The notes under the pieces are model-generated. The model had not been told where the DNA came from. It searched no databases and saw only the letters and a program-made list of their open reading frames with translations. A stretch of 64,000 nucleotides of DNA from Amycolatopsis tolypomycina (GTDB lineage: Bacteria; Actinomycetota; Actinomycetes; Mycobacteriales; Pseudonocardiaceae). Position 1 is the first letter of the stretch. The number at the start of each line of letters is the position of its first letter. The stretch covers positions 2,294,001 to 2,358,000 of the forward strand of contig NZ_FNSO01000004.1 of NCBI RefSeq assembly GCF_900105945.1. Direction: 5' to 3'. The translations under genes were made by a program, and so were the position numbers. Below, in pieces: positions 1 to 9,236 of this stretch.

Positions 1-1816
1 CGCTGTTGCGGCCCAGCGGCGGGTTGAGATAGGTGCCCGGCGCGCCGCCGGGGTGGCGGGGGAGCTGCACCGGGAGGCGGCCGGACGGCGTGACCCGGCC
101 GGTGAGGATCCCGGCGAGGGCGCTGCCGCCCTCCTCGCCGGGCATGAACGCCTGGACGAGCGCCGCGGCGCGGCCGGCGTGGCGGCCGAGCGCGTAGGGA
201 CGGCCGGAAACGACCACGACGACGACGGGCGTGCCGGTGGCCAGCAGCGCGTCGAGGAGTTCGTCCTGGACGCCGGGGAGGCTCAGATCGGGGGCGTCGC
301 AGCCTTCGCCCGAGGTGCCCCGGCCGAAGAGCCCCGCGCGGTCGCCGACGACGGCGAGGCACACGTCGGCGGCGGCCGCCGCGGCCACGGCGCCGGTGAT
401 CCCGGAGCGGTCCTCCTCGCGCACGGGACAGCCTTCGTGCACCGAAAGCACGACGTCCGGCAGCTCCTGCCGCAGACTGTCCACAAGAGACGGAGCCGCC
501 ACGCCGATGCCGAGGTCGGGGTACCGCGGCAGGACGTGGTTGGGGTAGGAGTAGCAGCCCATGAAGGCCAGCGGATCGTCGGCGCACGGGCCGACGACGG
601 CGATCCTGCCCGCCGACAGCGGAAGCACGCCGTCGTTGGCGAGCAGGACCACCGACTTCTCGGCGATTTCCCGGGCAAGGGCGCGGTTGCGCGGCGAGTC
701 GAGGTCGATCGGTGCGGCGCGCGGGGTCCAGTCCGGGTCGAGCAGGCCGAGTTCGGCCTTCTGCCGCAGCAGCCGGCGGGCGGCCCGGTCGACCAGCGCC
801 TCGGCGACGTCGCCGCCGCGGACGAGTTCGGCGAGTTCCTTGCCGTAGCAAAGGCTGTCGGGCAGTTCGACGTCGATCCCGGCGGCGAGGGCCGCGGCGC
901 CGGCCGTGCCGACGCCGTCGGCGACGCGGTGCATGCTCTTGAGGAACGCGATCGCCCAGTAGTCGGAGACGACGACGCCGTCGAAGCCCCATTCGTCGCG
1001 GAGGATGCCGGTCAGCAGGGCCGCGTTGGCGGCGGCGGGGACGCCGTCGAGGTCGACGTAGGCGTTCATCACCGAGCGCGCCCCGCCGTCCCGGATCGCC
1101 CGCTCGAACGGCGGCAGGATGACGTCGCGCAGCTCGCGCGGCCCGATCGACACCGGCGCGTGGTTGCGTGCGCCGCGGGACGCCGAGTAGCCGGCGAAGT
1201 GCTTGAGCGTCGCGATGACGCCGGTCTTCTCCAGGCCGCGGACGTAGGCGGTGCCGAGCGTGCCGACGAGGTAGGGGTCTTCGCCGAGCGTCTCCTCGAC
1301 ACGGCCCCAGCGGTAGTCGCGCACGACGTCGAGGACCGGCGAAAGTCCCTGGTGGACGCCGACCGCGCGCATGTCCTCGGCGATGGCCGTGGCCATCCGC
1401 TCGACGAGCGCCGCGTCGAAGGTCGCGGCCCAGGCCAGCGCGGTGGGGTAGACGGTGGCGCCGAGCGTGGTGAACCCGGTCAGGCATTCCTCGTGCACGA
1501 TCGCCGGGACGCCGAGCCGGGTTTCGCTGACGATCTCCCGCTGCAGGGCCACGAGCCGGTCGACGCCGGCTTCGGCACTGACCGGGGCGGTGCCGAAGAC
1601 GCGGGTGAGGTGCCCGATGCCGTCCGCGCGAACCTGGTCGAACGGGACCCCACCGCGGGCGAAGACGTCCTGCATCGGGGCGACGTTCCCGCTGACCTCG
1701 GTGTTGCCGGGCCACGCGCTGCCCAGCTGGGCGATCTTCTCGTCGAGGGTCATCGCCGCGAGCAGCGCGTCCGCGCGTTCGCCGGGGGACAGGGCCGGGT
1801 CGAGCCAGCGGGTCAT
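1..1816 (-). CDS. GH3 beta-glycosidase (beta-xylosidase/beta-glucosidase type), 3' end cut by window edge
   Basis: Family 3 glycoside hydrolase expected to release terminal beta-linked sugars from imported oligosaccharides. About 605 residues are visible; the C-terminus lies beyond the left edge. The start overlaps the stop of the upstream LacI gene as ATGA, so the two are translationally coupled. The N-terminal barrel domain shows the substrate-binding LKH at about residues 204-206 and GFDGVVVSDYW with Asp285 as the expected nucleophile. The alpha/beta sandwich domain starts near SVVLLANDGVLPL. I see no signal peptide, so the enzyme is probably cytoplasmic, which fits the adjacent importer. 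The N-terminus resembles BxlA-type beta-xylosidases of Streptomyces, but a beta-glucosidase is not excluded. Confidence 0.88.
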   Translation of the reverse strand, partial: MTRWLDPALSPGERADALLAAMTLDEKIAQLGSAWPGNTEVSGNVAPMQDVFARGGVPFDQVRADGIGHLTRVFGTAPVSAEAGVDRLVALQREIVSETRLGVPAIVHEECLTGFTTLGATVYPTALAWAATFDAALVERMATAIAEDMRAVGVHQGLSPVLDVVRDYRWGRVEETLGEDPYLVGTLGTAYVRGLEKTGVIATLKHFAGYSASRGARNHAPVSIGPRELRDVILPPFERAIRDGGARSVMNAYVDLDGVPAAANAALLTGILRDEWGFDGVVVSDYWAIAFLKSMHRVADGVGTAGAAALAAGIDVELPDSLCYGKELAELVRGGDVAEALVDRAARRLLRQKAELGLLDPDWTPRAAPIDLDSPRNRALAREIAEKSVVLLANDGVLPLSAGRIAVVGPCADDPLAFMGCYSYPNHVLPRYPDLGIGVAAPSLVDSLRQELPDVVLSVHEGCPVREEDRSGITGAVAAAAAADVCLAVVGDRAGLFGRGTSGEGCDAPDLSLPGVQDELLDALLATGTPVVVVVVSGRPYALGRHAGRAAALVQAFMPGEEGGSALAGILTGRVTPSGRLPVQLPRHPGGAPGTYLNPPLGRNS

Positions 1817-2856
1817 CGTGCTCCTCCGTCGGGTGCGGGGCCGGTCGACTCGCGCACGACGAGCTGCGTGGCGAGCTCGACGTGGTGGGAGTCGAGGGCG
1901 TCCCCGGTGATCAGCTTGTCCAGGGTGCGGACCGCGACCCGGCCCATGTCGTGCAGGGGCTGGCGGATCACGGTGAGCGGGGGAGTGCCGAGGCGGGCGA
2001 GCATGGTGTCGTCGAACCCGACGACGCTCAGGTCCTGCGGCACGCGCAGCCCGCGGCGCCGCGCGGCCTCCAGGACGCCGAGCGCGGTGGCGTCGTTCGC
2101 CGCGAACACCGCGGTCGGCGGCTCGGGCAGGGTCAGCAGGTGGTCACCCATCGCCAGGCCGTCCGGGTGGTCGAACTCGCCGTGCCGCACCAGGTCCGGG
2201 TCGAACGGGACGCCGGCGTTCTCCAGGGCCGCCCGGTAGCCGTGCAGCCGGGCCTGGCTGCACGAGGCTTCGAGCGGGCCGCCGGCGAAGGCGATGCGCC
2301 GGTGGCCCAGGCTCAGCAGGTGCTCGGTGGCGGTGATGCCGCCGGACCAGTTCGTCGCGCCGACGCTGGTCACCTCGGCCCGGGGCAGGTTCAGCGGGTC
2401 GATGACGACCAGCGGCAGGCCGGCGTTCTCGAAGCTCTCGACCTGCGCGAGCGACAGCTCCGAGGTGACGACGATCAGCCCGGACCGGTCGTTGCTCTTC
2501 AGCCGCTGCGCCCACTGGTCCTCCGGGTTCAGCGGGCCGCCGGGCTCGGCCGCCGGCACCCGGCCCACGACCACGTCGATGCCGAGCTCGGCGCCGGCGT
2601 CCGTCACGCCGCGCAGCACTTCGAGCGTGTACGGGCTGACCAGGTCGTCGAAGACGGCGTCGACCACGCGGGACGGCGCCACCGTCCGGCGGCCGTTCTG
2701 CGGCACGTACCCCAGCTCGCGCAGGGCCGACTCCACCCGGGTCCGCGTCTCCGCGGCGACGTCGGCCCGTCCGTTGAGGACCTTAGACACGGTCGGCAGG
2801 GAGACTCCGGCCGTCTCGGCGACGGTGGCGAGCGTGGCCCGCTTTCTGCCCGGCAT
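1813..2856 (-). CDS. LacI-family transcriptional repressor of the sugar island
   Basis: A 347-residue LacI/GalR repressor. The N-terminal helix-turn-helix (LATVAETAGVSLPTVSKVLN, about residues 9-28) is followed by the hinge and a periplasmic-binding-protein-like sugar domain ending in VVRESTG. AGGAG lies just upstream of the ATG. The gene is divergent from the importer genes starting at 3003 and is followed by the GH3 gene with a 4-bp overlap, so repressor and glycosidase share a transcript. Palindromic boxes of the form CGAAAnnTTTCG lie before its own start and before the binding-protein gene, so it probably represses both directions and is released by an oligosaccharide. The inducer is not readable from the sequence. 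Confidence 0.9.
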   Translation of the reverse strand: MPGRKRATLATVAETAGVSLPTVSKVLNGRADVAAETRTRVESALRELGYVPQNGRRTVAPSRVVDAVFDDLVSPYTLEVLRGVTDAGAELGIDVVVGRVPAAEPGGPLNPEDQWAQRLKSNDRSGLIVVTSELSLAQVESFENAGLPLVVIDPLNLPRAEVTSVGATNWSGGITATEHLLSLGHRRIAFAGGPLEASCSQARLHGYRAALENAGVPFDPDLVRHGEFDHPDGLAMGDHLLTLPEPPTAVFAANDATALGVLEAARRRGLRVPQDLSVVGFDDTMLARLGTPPLTVIRQPLHDMGRVAVRTLDKLITGDALDSHHVELATQLVVRESTGPAPDGGAR

Positions 2857-2867
2857 CGTTCTCCTAT

Positions 2868-2879
2868 CGAAAACTTTCG
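2868..2879. promoter_or_regulatory. Candidate LacI operator 1
   Basis: CGAAAACTTTCG, a 12-bp near-perfect palindrome 11 bp before the LacI start codon and overlapping its leader. Its reverse complement matches the box at 2956-2967 at 11 of 12 positions, which supports autoregulation. Confidence 0.6.
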
Positions 2880-2914
2880 AGTCGATCTATCGGCTCTGAC
2901 GAGCAATTTAGCAC

Positions 2915-2943
2915 TTGACGCTCGCATATCTCTAGCTTAGATT
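2915..2943 (+). promoter_or_regulatory. Sigma-70-like promoter of the sugar importer
   Basis: TTGACG (2915-2920) and TAGATT (2938-2943) are separated by 17 bp and lie in the AT-rich gap between the divergent LacI and binding-protein genes. The operator pair at 2956-2977 would sit just downstream of the start point, a normal position for repression. Confidence 0.6.
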
Positions 2944-2955
2944 TTCGGCCACCCC

Positions 2956-2977
2956 AGAAAGTTTTCGAAACTTTTCG
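2956..2977. promoter_or_regulatory. Candidate overlapping LacI operators 2 and 3
   Basis: Two overlapping boxes, AGAAAGTTTTCG (2956-2967) and CGAAACTTTTCG (2966-2977), sharing the CGAAAnnTTTCG design of operator 1. They lie between the predicted promoter and the binding-protein start at 3003. Confidence 0.6.
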
Positions 2978-3002
2978 GAACCTTCGATGAGGAAGGTGCA
3001 CC

Positions 3003-4292
3003 ATGAAACCGGGCACATGCCGGACGGCGCTGATCGCCGGGCTGGCGGCACTCCTGACCCTCACCACGGCCTGCGGCACCAGCGGCCCCTCCGGCGCGGG
3101 CGGCGGCAAGCCCACCGCCTGGGCGCTGACCGGCGGCGACGAGCAGGTCTTCCGGACCTCGTTCGCCGCGGACGGGATCGACGGGCAGTTCTTCGGCAAC
3201 GACGCCTACAAGCAGAAGATCCGCTCCGCGGTCGGCGCGGACCAGGCCCCGACGCTGGTCTACAGCTGGGGCAACGGCGGCATGCTCCGGTCGTGGGTCG
3301 CCGCGGGCAAGATCCTCGACCTGACCCCGGACGTGCAGCAGGACCCGGCGCTGACCGGCCGCTTCCTGCCTTCGGTCGCGAAGACCGGCGTGGTCGACGG
3401 CAAGACCTACGCCGTGCCGAACAACAGCATGCAGCCGGTGTTCCTGTTCTACAACAAGGACCTCTTCGCGCAGGTCGGTGCGCAGCCGCCGAAGACGTGG
3501 GACGACCTGATGGCCCTGGTCCCGAAGTTCACCGCTGCCGGGATCGCCCCGTTCTCCCTCGGCGGGCAGAGCAAGTGGCCGCAGCTGATGTGGGAGGAGT
3601 ACCTGGTCGACCGCATCGGCGGCCCCGGGGTGTTCGACGCGATCGCCGCGAACAAGCCCGGCGCGTGGTCCGACCCGGCCGTGCTCGAAGCCAACCGCAG
3701 GATCCAGCAGCTGGTCGACGCCGGCGGGTTCGTCAAGGGCTTCAACTCCATCAGCACCGACAGCAACGCCGACCTCGCCCTGCTCTACACCGGCAAGGCG
3801 GCGATGTACCTGATGGGCTCCTGGGCCTTCCCGACCATCAAGGAGGCCGACCCGGAGTTCGCCGCGAGCAAGCTCGGCTACACCGCCTTTCCGGCCGTGC
3901 CCGGCGGCAAGGGCGACCCGGCGAACATCGCCGGCAACCCGGCGAACTTCTGGTCGATCTCGGCGCGCGCGACCGACGCGCAGAAGCAGGCCGCGCTCAA
4001 GTACCTGCGCGAGGGCGTCATGAACGACACCTACGTCGACACCCTGCTCGCCGGCGGCTCGGTGCCCCCGGTCAGCGGGATCGAGGCCAAGCTGGCCAAG
4101 ACGCCGGACCCCCAGTACCTGTCCTATGTGTACGGTCTGGCGCGCACCGCGCCGAACTTCCAGCTGTCCTGGGACCAGGCCGTTTCGCCGGGCCAGGCCG
4201 ACGCGCTGCTGAACAACCTCGACCAGCTGTTCCTCAAGCAGATCACGCCCGAGCAGTTCTCGGCGAACATGAACGCGACGATCGGGAAATGA
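3003..4292 (+). CDS. ABC sugar transporter, solute-binding lipoprotein
   Basis: A 429-residue family 1 extracellular sugar-binding protein. The N-terminus is a lipoprotein signal peptide with lipobox LTTAC; Cys24 is the expected lipidated residue, so the protein is membrane-anchored on the outside. A GAGGAAGG ribosome-binding site precedes the ATG. It is the first gene of a three-gene operon with two permeases; its stop overlaps the next start as ATGA. No dedicated ATPase gene follows, which is common in actinomycete CUT1 sugar systems that share an MsiK-type ATPase encoded elsewhere. The substrate is inferred as an oligosaccharide from the GH3 neighbour. Confidence 0.9.
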   Translation: MKPGTCRTALIAGLAALLTLTTACGTSGPSGAGGGKPTAWALTGGDEQVFRTSFAADGIDGQFFGNDAYKQKIRSAVGADQAPTLVYSWGNGGMLRSWVAAGKILDLTPDVQQDPALTGRFLPSVAKTGVVDGKTYAVPNNSMQPVFLFYNKDLFAQVGAQPPKTWDDLMALVPKFTAAGIAPFSLGGQSKWPQLMWEEYLVDRIGGPGVFDAIAANKPGAWSDPAVLEANRRIQQLVDAGGFVKGFNSISTDSNADLALLYTGKAAMYLMGSWAFPTIKEADPEFAASKLGYTAFPAVPGGKGDPANIAGNPANFWSISARATDAQKQAALKYLREGVMNDTYVDTLLAGGSVPPVSGIEAKLAKTPDPQYLSYVYGLARTAPNFQLSWDQAVSPGQADALLNNLDQLFLKQITPEQFSANMNATIGK

Positions 4293-5203
4293 CCGCCACC
4301 CTCGAGCGGCCGCGGGTGCAGTCCGGCGCGGCGAGCCACCGCGCCGGACCCCACCCGCTGATGGCCGCACCCGCACTGGCGTTCTTCGCGATCTTCGCGC
4401 TGCTCCCGCTCGGGGGCGTGGTCGTGCTCAGCCTGATGCAGTGGGACGGCATCGCCGACCCCGCGTGGACCGGCTTCGGCAACTGGGCCGCCGCACTGGG
4501 TGATCCGGCGACCTACCACGCGCTCTGGCTCAGCGTGCAGGTCATGGTGTTCAGCTGGCTCTTCCAGACGCCGGTTTCGCTGCTGCTCGGGGTGCTCACC
4601 GCCGGCCGCAGCCGCTACCGCGCGGTACTGGGCGTGCTGTACTCCCTGCCGCTGCTGCTGTCCTCAGCGGCGATCGCCATCGCGTTCAAGGCCCTGCTCG
4701 ACCCGAACTTCGGGATGAGCCGCGCCTTCGGCATCGACGCGCTGGCCCAGGACTGGCTCGGCGACCCGACGCTGGCCCTGTACGTGGTGATCTTCGTGAT
4801 CGGCTGGCAGTTCATGCCGTTCCACACGCTGCTCTACCAGGCCGGCGTCCGGCAGATCCCGGCCCAGCTCTACGAAGCCGCGCAGATCGACGGCGCCGGA
4901 CCGGTGCGGCAGTTCTTCCACATCACGCTGCCGCAGCTGCGCTACACGATCCTGACGTCGTCGACGCTCATGCTGGTCGGCTCCCTGACCTACTTCGACC
5001 TCGTCTTCGTCCTCACCGGCGGCGGCCCGGGCGACGCGACCCGGTTCCTGCCCCTGGACATGTACCTCAACGGGTTCTCCAACAACGACATGGGCCGCGC
5101 GAGCACCCTGGCCGTGCTGCTGGTCGTCGCCGGCCTGGCGCTGTCGCTCGGCCTGGCCCGGCTCGCCCGCTTCTCCCGCGGCAGCCAGCTGGAAGGTGTG
5201 TGA
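4289..5203 (+). CDS. ABC sugar transporter permease (MalF type)
   Basis: A 304-residue inner-membrane permease of the CUT1 sugar family with about six hydrophobic segments, the first near residues 25-50. The cytoplasmic EAA loop, EAAQIDGAGPVRQFFHITLP, begins near residue 196 and is the expected contact to the ATPase. The start was chosen because ATG overlaps the preceding stop by four bases. The stop overlaps the next permease start as TGATG, so the three transport genes are coupled. Confidence 0.92.
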   Translation: MTATLERPRVQSGAASHRAGPHPLMAAPALAFFAIFALLPLGGVVVLSLMQWDGIADPAWTGFGNWAAALGDPATYHALWLSVQVMVFSWLFQTPVSLLLGVLTAGRSRYRAVLGVLYSLPLLLSSAAIAIAFKALLDPNFGMSRAFGIDALAQDWLGDPTLALYVVIFVIGWQFMPFHTLLYQAGVRQIPAQLYEAAQIDGAGPVRQFFHITLPQLRYTILTSSTLMLVGSLTYFDLVFVLTGGGPGDATRFLPLDMYLNGFSNNDMGRASTLAVLLVVAGLALSLGLARLARFSRGSQLEGV

Positions 5204-6021
5204 TGCGCGCTCGCCCCAACATCGCCGGTGGCCTCGGCGGCCTCGCCTGGCTGCTCGTCGTGCTCGTGCCGGTGTACTACATCGTCGTGACGAGCCTGCG
5301 CCGCCAGCGCGGCTTCTTCGACGCCAACCCGCTGTCGGTGCCCACCGACCCGACGTTCGGCAACTACGAGCTGGTGCTGGAGAACGACTTCCTGCGTTAC
5401 CTGCTCAACAGCGCGGTCGTCACCGCCGGGACGGTGGTCGTCACCGTGGCCGTGTCCTTGATGGCGGCCTATTACGTCGTGCGCGGCCGGACGCGGTTCG
5501 CCGGGCTGACCTACAGCACGTTCCTGCTGGGCCTGGCGATCCCGTTGCAGGCCACGATCATCCCGATCTACTACCTGATCACCCGCGCCCGCCTCTACGA
5601 CACGCTGCTGGCGATCATCCTGCCTTCGGTGGCCTTCGCGATCCCGCTGTCGGTGGTGATCCTGGCGAACTTCCTCCGCGACGTGCCCAACGAGCTGTTC
5701 GAGTCGATGCGCGTCGACGGCGCCGGGCACTGGCGGATGCTCGGCAGCCTGGTGCTGCCGATGGTCAAGCCGGCGGTGGTGACGGTGGCCGTGTACGACG
5801 GCCTGAACGTGTGGAACGGCTTCCTGTTCCCGCTGATCCTGACCCAGAGCGCCGACCAGCGCGTGCTGCCGATGGCGTTGTGGGCGTTCCAGGGCCAGTT
5901 TCGGGTCAACATCCCGGCCGTGCTGGCCGCGGTGATCCTTTCGACGCTGCCGGTGCTCGCGCTGTACGTCCTGGGCCGCCGCTACCTGGTCTCCGGCCTC
6001 ACCGCCGGGTTCGGGAAGTGA
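5203..6021 (+). CDS. ABC sugar transporter permease (MalG type)
   Basis: A 272-residue CUT1 permease, partner of the MalF-type protein encoded immediately upstream. About six membrane segments are visible. The EAA-loop region (ELFESMRVDGAGHWRMLGS, about residues 164-182) keeps the DGAG core but departs from the usual EAA triplet. I chose the ATG at 5203 over an adjacent in-frame GTG because it forms the TGATG junction with the previous gene. The 3' end overlaps by 23 bp the 3' end of the convergent sensor-kinase gene. Confidence 0.9.
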   Translation: MRARPNIAGGLGGLAWLLVVLVPVYYIVVTSLRRQRGFFDANPLSVPTDPTFGNYELVLENDFLRYLLNSAVVTAGTVVVTVAVSLMAAYYVVRGRTRFAGLTYSTFLLGLAIPLQATIIPIYYLITRARLYDTLLAIILPSVAFAIPLSVVILANFLRDVPNELFESMRVDGAGHWRMLGSLVLPMVKPAVVTVAVYDGLNVWNGFLFPLILTQSADQRVLPMALWAFQGQFRVNIPAVLAAVILSTLPVLALYVLGRRYLVSGLTAGFGK

Positions 6022-7462
6022 CGGGGTCGCTCGGTGGCTGCGGGATCGGCAGCACCAGCCGGAAGCACGCACCGGCGCCGGCCGCCGTCTCCAGTTCGAC
6101 GTCGCCGCCGTGGGCGCGGGCCAGTGACCGGGCGATGGCCAGGCCCAAGCCCGCGTCGGCGCCCGGCCTGCGCGTGCGTGACCGGTCCGCCCGGTAGAAG
6201 CGCTGGAACGCGCGGCTCGCCTGCTCGGCCGTCAGCCCCGGGCCCTCGTCGGCCACCTCGAGCACCGCGCGGCCGGCCACCGTGCCGACCCCGATGCGCA
6301 CGCGCGTGCCCGGCGGCGTGTGGGCGGCCGCGTTGCCCACCAGGTTGGTGACGACCTGGCGCAGCCGGGCCTCGTCGGCGTCGACCGGCGCTGCGCCGGG
6401 CGGGCCGGTGCCGCCCGGGCCGGTCAGGGCGACCGGGCGGGTCGGGTCGAGGGCCCGCAGGTCGTGCCGGGCGTCGCCGGCCAGGGTGCGCAGGTCCATC
6501 GGGGCCCGGTCGAGCTGCTCTTCCGGGGCCTCGTCGAGCTGGGCGAGCAGCAGCAGGTCCTCGGTCAGCGCGGTGAGCCGGGTGGCCTCGCCGTCGATGC
6601 GGCGGATCGTTTCGTCCACATCGGACGCTCCCATCCGGTAGAGCTCGGTGGACCCCTTGATGCCGAACAGCGGGGTGCGCAGCTCGTGGCTGACGTCCGA
6701 GACGAACGCGCGCATCCGCGCCGCCGCCGCGGCCCGGTCGGCGAAGGCGCGTTCGAGCTGGCCGAGCATGGTGTTGAGCGACGTCGCCAGGTGCCCGATC
6801 TCCGTGCCGGGCGGCGCGAGGTCCGGCACGCGCCGGGTGAGGTCGCCGCCGGCGATCGCCGCGGCGGTGTGCTCGATCCGGCGCAGCGGCCGCAGCCCGC
6901 GGCCGAGCGCGAACCAGCCGGCCGCGGTCAGCACGACGAGCAGCGCGGCGCCGGTGACCAGGCTGCTCGTCCGCAGCTGGGCGATCGTGGCGTCGGCTTC
7001 GGCGAGCGGGGCGGCCGAAACGACCGTCCCGCCCCAGCGGGCCGCCGGCCGCGCGACGGCCCGCCAGCGCTGCGAGCCGTCGGCGGCGGCCAGGTCGACG
7101 GCCGTCCCGTCGGCCGGCACCGTGCGCAGCGCCTCGACCGGGGGCAGGCTCGTGCCGGCCAGCCGGGACGAGTGCAGGCCGCCCGCCACCGCACCGCCGG
7201 CGTCGAGGTAGACGACGTACGGGGTGCCGAACAGCTCCAGCGCGGGGTCGACGAGGTCGGGCCGCACGGCGGGGTTCGCGGCCGGCGGCGGCCCGGCCGC
7301 CAGCGAGATGAGCTCGGTCAGCGAGCGCAGCTGGCCGTCGAGCCGGTCGAGCTGGAACCGTTGCAGCTGCCCGGAAACCAGCGTGCCGATGAGCGTCAGG
7401 CCGGCGAGCAGCAGGCCCGCGGTGAGCAGCAGGAGCCGGGCCCGCAGGGAAAGCCGCGTCAC
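5999..7462 (-). CDS. Sensor histidine kinase of an OmpR-type two-component system
   Basis: A 487-residue membrane sensor kinase. It has a transmembrane helix near residues 8-30, an extracytoplasmic sensor region of about 135 residues, a second helix near 168-188, a HAMP linker, and a dimerisation domain with SHELRTPL in which His259 is the phospho-acceptor. The ATPase domain shows the N box (NLVGNAAAH), G1 (DEGPGL) and G2 (GLGLAIA). The GTG start overlaps the regulator's stop as GTGA, so kinase and regulator are coupled. It is the last gene of an operon with an ABC exporter-like pair and a membrane protein; the signal sensed is unknown. Confidence 0.92.
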   Translation of the reverse strand: MTRLSLRARLLLLTAGLLLAGLTLIGTLVSGQLQRFQLDRLDGQLRSLTELISLAAGPPPAANPAVRPDLVDPALELFGTPYVVYLDAGGAVAGGLHSSRLAGTSLPPVEALRTVPADGTAVDLAAADGSQRWRAVARPAARWGGTVVSAAPLAEADATIAQLRTSSLVTGAALLVVLTAAGWFALGRGLRPLRRIEHTAAAIAGGDLTRRVPDLAPPGTEIGHLATSLNTMLGQLERAFADRAAAAARMRAFVSDVSHELRTPLFGIKGSTELYRMGASDVDETIRRIDGEATRLTALTEDLLLLAQLDEAPEEQLDRAPMDLRTLAGDARHDLRALDPTRPVALTGPGGTGPPGAAPVDADEARLRQVVTNLVGNAAAHTPPGTRVRIGVGTVAGRAVLEVADEGPGLTAEQASRAFQRFYRADRSRTRRPGADAGLGLAIARSLARAHGGDVELETAAGAGACFRLVLPIPQPPSDPVTSRTRR

Positions 7463-8151
7463 CGCCGGGGCTCCCGCAGCACGTAGCCGACGCCGTGCAC
7501 GGTGTGGATCAGCTTCGGTTCGCCGGTGTCGACCTTGCGGCGCAGGTAGGAGATGTAGGTGTCGACGATGCCGGCGTCGCCGCCGAAGTCCTCCCGCCAC
7601 ACCCGGTCCAGGATCTGCGCCTTCGACACCACGCGCCCGGCGTTCTCCATCAGGTAGCGCAGCAGCCGGAACTCCGTGCCGGACAAGCGGATCGCCTGTC
7701 CCGCGCGCGACACCTGGTGGCCCTCGGCGTCCAGCGCGAGCGGGCCCACTTCGAGCACGGCCACCGGGTGGCCCGCGGTCCGGCGGAGGATCGCGCGGAT
7801 CCGCGCGATCAGCTCCGCCAGGTCGAAGGGCTTGGTCACGTAGTCGTCGGCGCCGAGGGAGAGCCCGGTGACCTTGTCGGACTGGCGGTCCCGCGCGGTG
7901 AGGAACAGCACGGGCACCGGCGCACCGGGACCGGCGTGCCGCTCGCGCAGCCGCCGGACCACCTCGAAGCCGTCCAGGTCGGGCAGCATGACGTCGAGCA
8001 GCACGAGGTCGGGCGGCTCCACGACGGCCGCGGCGACGGCTTCCCGCGCGGTCGCCGCCGACGTCACCCGGAAGCCGGCGAACCGCAGCGCGGCGGAGAG
8101 CAGCTCGCGGACGGTGGCCTCGTCGTCGACCACCAGCAGCCGGGACGTCAT
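7459..8151 (-). CDS. OmpR/PhoB-family response regulator
   Basis: A 230-residue response regulator: receiver domain (acidic pocket Asp9-Asp10, phospho-acceptor Asp53 in LLDVMLPDLD, conserved Lys in VTKPFD) followed by a winged-helix DNA-binding domain (LSGTEFRLLRYL to the YLRRKVD wing). It should be phosphorylated by the overlapping downstream kinase. I prefer the ATG at 8151, which overlaps the stop of the membrane-protein gene as ATGA; an in-frame ATG at 8160 would add three residues. Three GGGAGA direct repeats upstream of the operon (10935-10959) are a plausible target. Confidence 0.92.
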   Translation of the reverse strand: MTSRLLVVDDEATVRELLSAALRFAGFRVTSAATAREAVAAAVVEPPDLVLLDVMLPDLDGFEVVRRLRERHAGPGAPVPVLFLTARDRQSDKVTGLSLGADDYVTKPFDLAELIARIRAILRRTAGHPVAVLEVGPLALDAEGHQVSRAGQAIRLSGTEFRLLRYLMENAGRVVSKAQILDRVWREDFGGDAGIVDTYISYLRRKVDTGEPKLIHTVHGVGYVLREPRR

Positions 8152-9236
8152 CGCTTCCATGCCCGCGAGGATACGGAGATCGCGTCGGCGAGCAGCGAGC
8201 CCGCGAAGCCCGCCACCGCGCCGCCCGCGAGCCCGGCGGCCAGCGCGAGCAGCGGGTTCGCCGTCAGCCGCGCGGCGAAGACGGGCAGCGACAGACCGAA
8301 CGCGCCGACGGTGACGTCGGCGGAAGCCTGTGACAGCAGTGTCCCGACGGCGAGCACGGCACCGGTCGCCGTCCCGAACCGCACGGCGAGCCCCACGGCC
8401 CGGCGCAGCGGCGGGCCGGCCCGGCGGCTCCGGACCGCGACGCATGCGCCCAGCAGTACCAAGGCCGACAGCCCGAGCAGCGGGCCGCCCGGAAAGCCGG
8501 GCAGCGCGGACGCGGGGGTGACCGTCCAGGGCACGCCGAGCCCCAGCACGACGGCCCCGCACACGAGCTGGGGCAGCGCGAGCAGGACACCCCCGGCCGC
8601 CACGGCCCCACCGAAGACGAAGGCGGCGGCCAGGCACAGCCCGGCAACCCCGGCGGCCGGCCACCGCACGGCGCGCAAACCCGTTGCCACGGAAGGGAAG
8701 CGGCACGCGCCGACGACCGCGAGCGTGCCGACGGCCGCGCCCGCGACGGTCGGCCCCACGGCAACGGAGAAGCCGGCGTCGAGCCCGCCGGAGAGGGCAC
8801 CGCGCGTGGTGACACGCTCCGGCAGCGACAGCGTCCCCCGTGCCGCCAAGGCGATCACGGCGAGCCCGGCGGGCAGGGCCACGGCTGCCACGGCACCGCG
8901 GACGAGCCACCCGTCTTCGCGGCGCCGCAGCAGCAGGGCACCGAGAACCACCGCGCCCGCAAGCGAAACCCCCAGCGGCACCGCATCGAGGCTGCCCCGC
9001 ACGACGACCGGCAGCCCACCGGCCGGAACGGCGCCGGCCTCGACCGAGCCACCCACGGCCAGCGCGACGGCCGCCGCGGTCAGTGAGCCGAGGTCGCCGA
9101 AGCGGCCCGCCCCCAGGAGGGCAAGCCCGACGGCGGCGACTGCCGCCATGGCGAGCACCGCGGCGGTTGCTGCGATCAGGCCCCGGAACGCCTCGGCGGC
9201 AATGCCGGCTGGCCCGGCGCGGCCGACTCCCTGCAT
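8148..9236 (-). CDS. Polytopic membrane protein, possibly of the streptophobe type
   Basis: A 362-residue, very hydrophobic protein with roughly ten alternating membrane segments and few charged residues. The landmark VLGLGVPWTVTP near the middle recalls actinobacterial 'streptophobe' proteins, but the family link is from memory and their function is not established. It starts as TGATG with the ABC permease upstream and ends as ATGA with the response-regulator start, so it is locked into the ABC/two-component operon. Possible roles include a third membrane subunit of the transporter or a sensory/resistance partner; this is inference. Confidence 0.7.
   Translation of the reverse strand: MQGVGRAGPAGIAAEAFRGLIAATAAVLAMAAVAAVGLALLGAGRFGDLGSLTAAAVALAVGGSVEAGAVPAGGLPVVVRGSLDAVPLGVSLAGAVVLGALLLRRREDGWLVRGAVAAVALPAGLAVIALAARGTLSLPERVTTRGALSGGLDAGFSVAVGPTVAGAAVGTLAVVGACRFPSVATGLRAVRWPAAGVAGLCLAAAFVFGGAVAAGGVLLALPQLVCGAVVLGLGVPWTVTPASALPGFPGGPLLGLSALVLLGACVAVRSRRAGPPLRRAVGLAVRFGTATGAVLAVGTLLSQASADVTVGAFGLSLPVFAARLTANPLLALAAGLAGGAVAGFAGSLLADAISVSSRAWKR

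Noticed and set aside
53..2239. A 728-codon open frame on the plus strand
   Set aside because: It is the antisense shadow of the GH3 and LacI genes, both of which have recognisable motifs.
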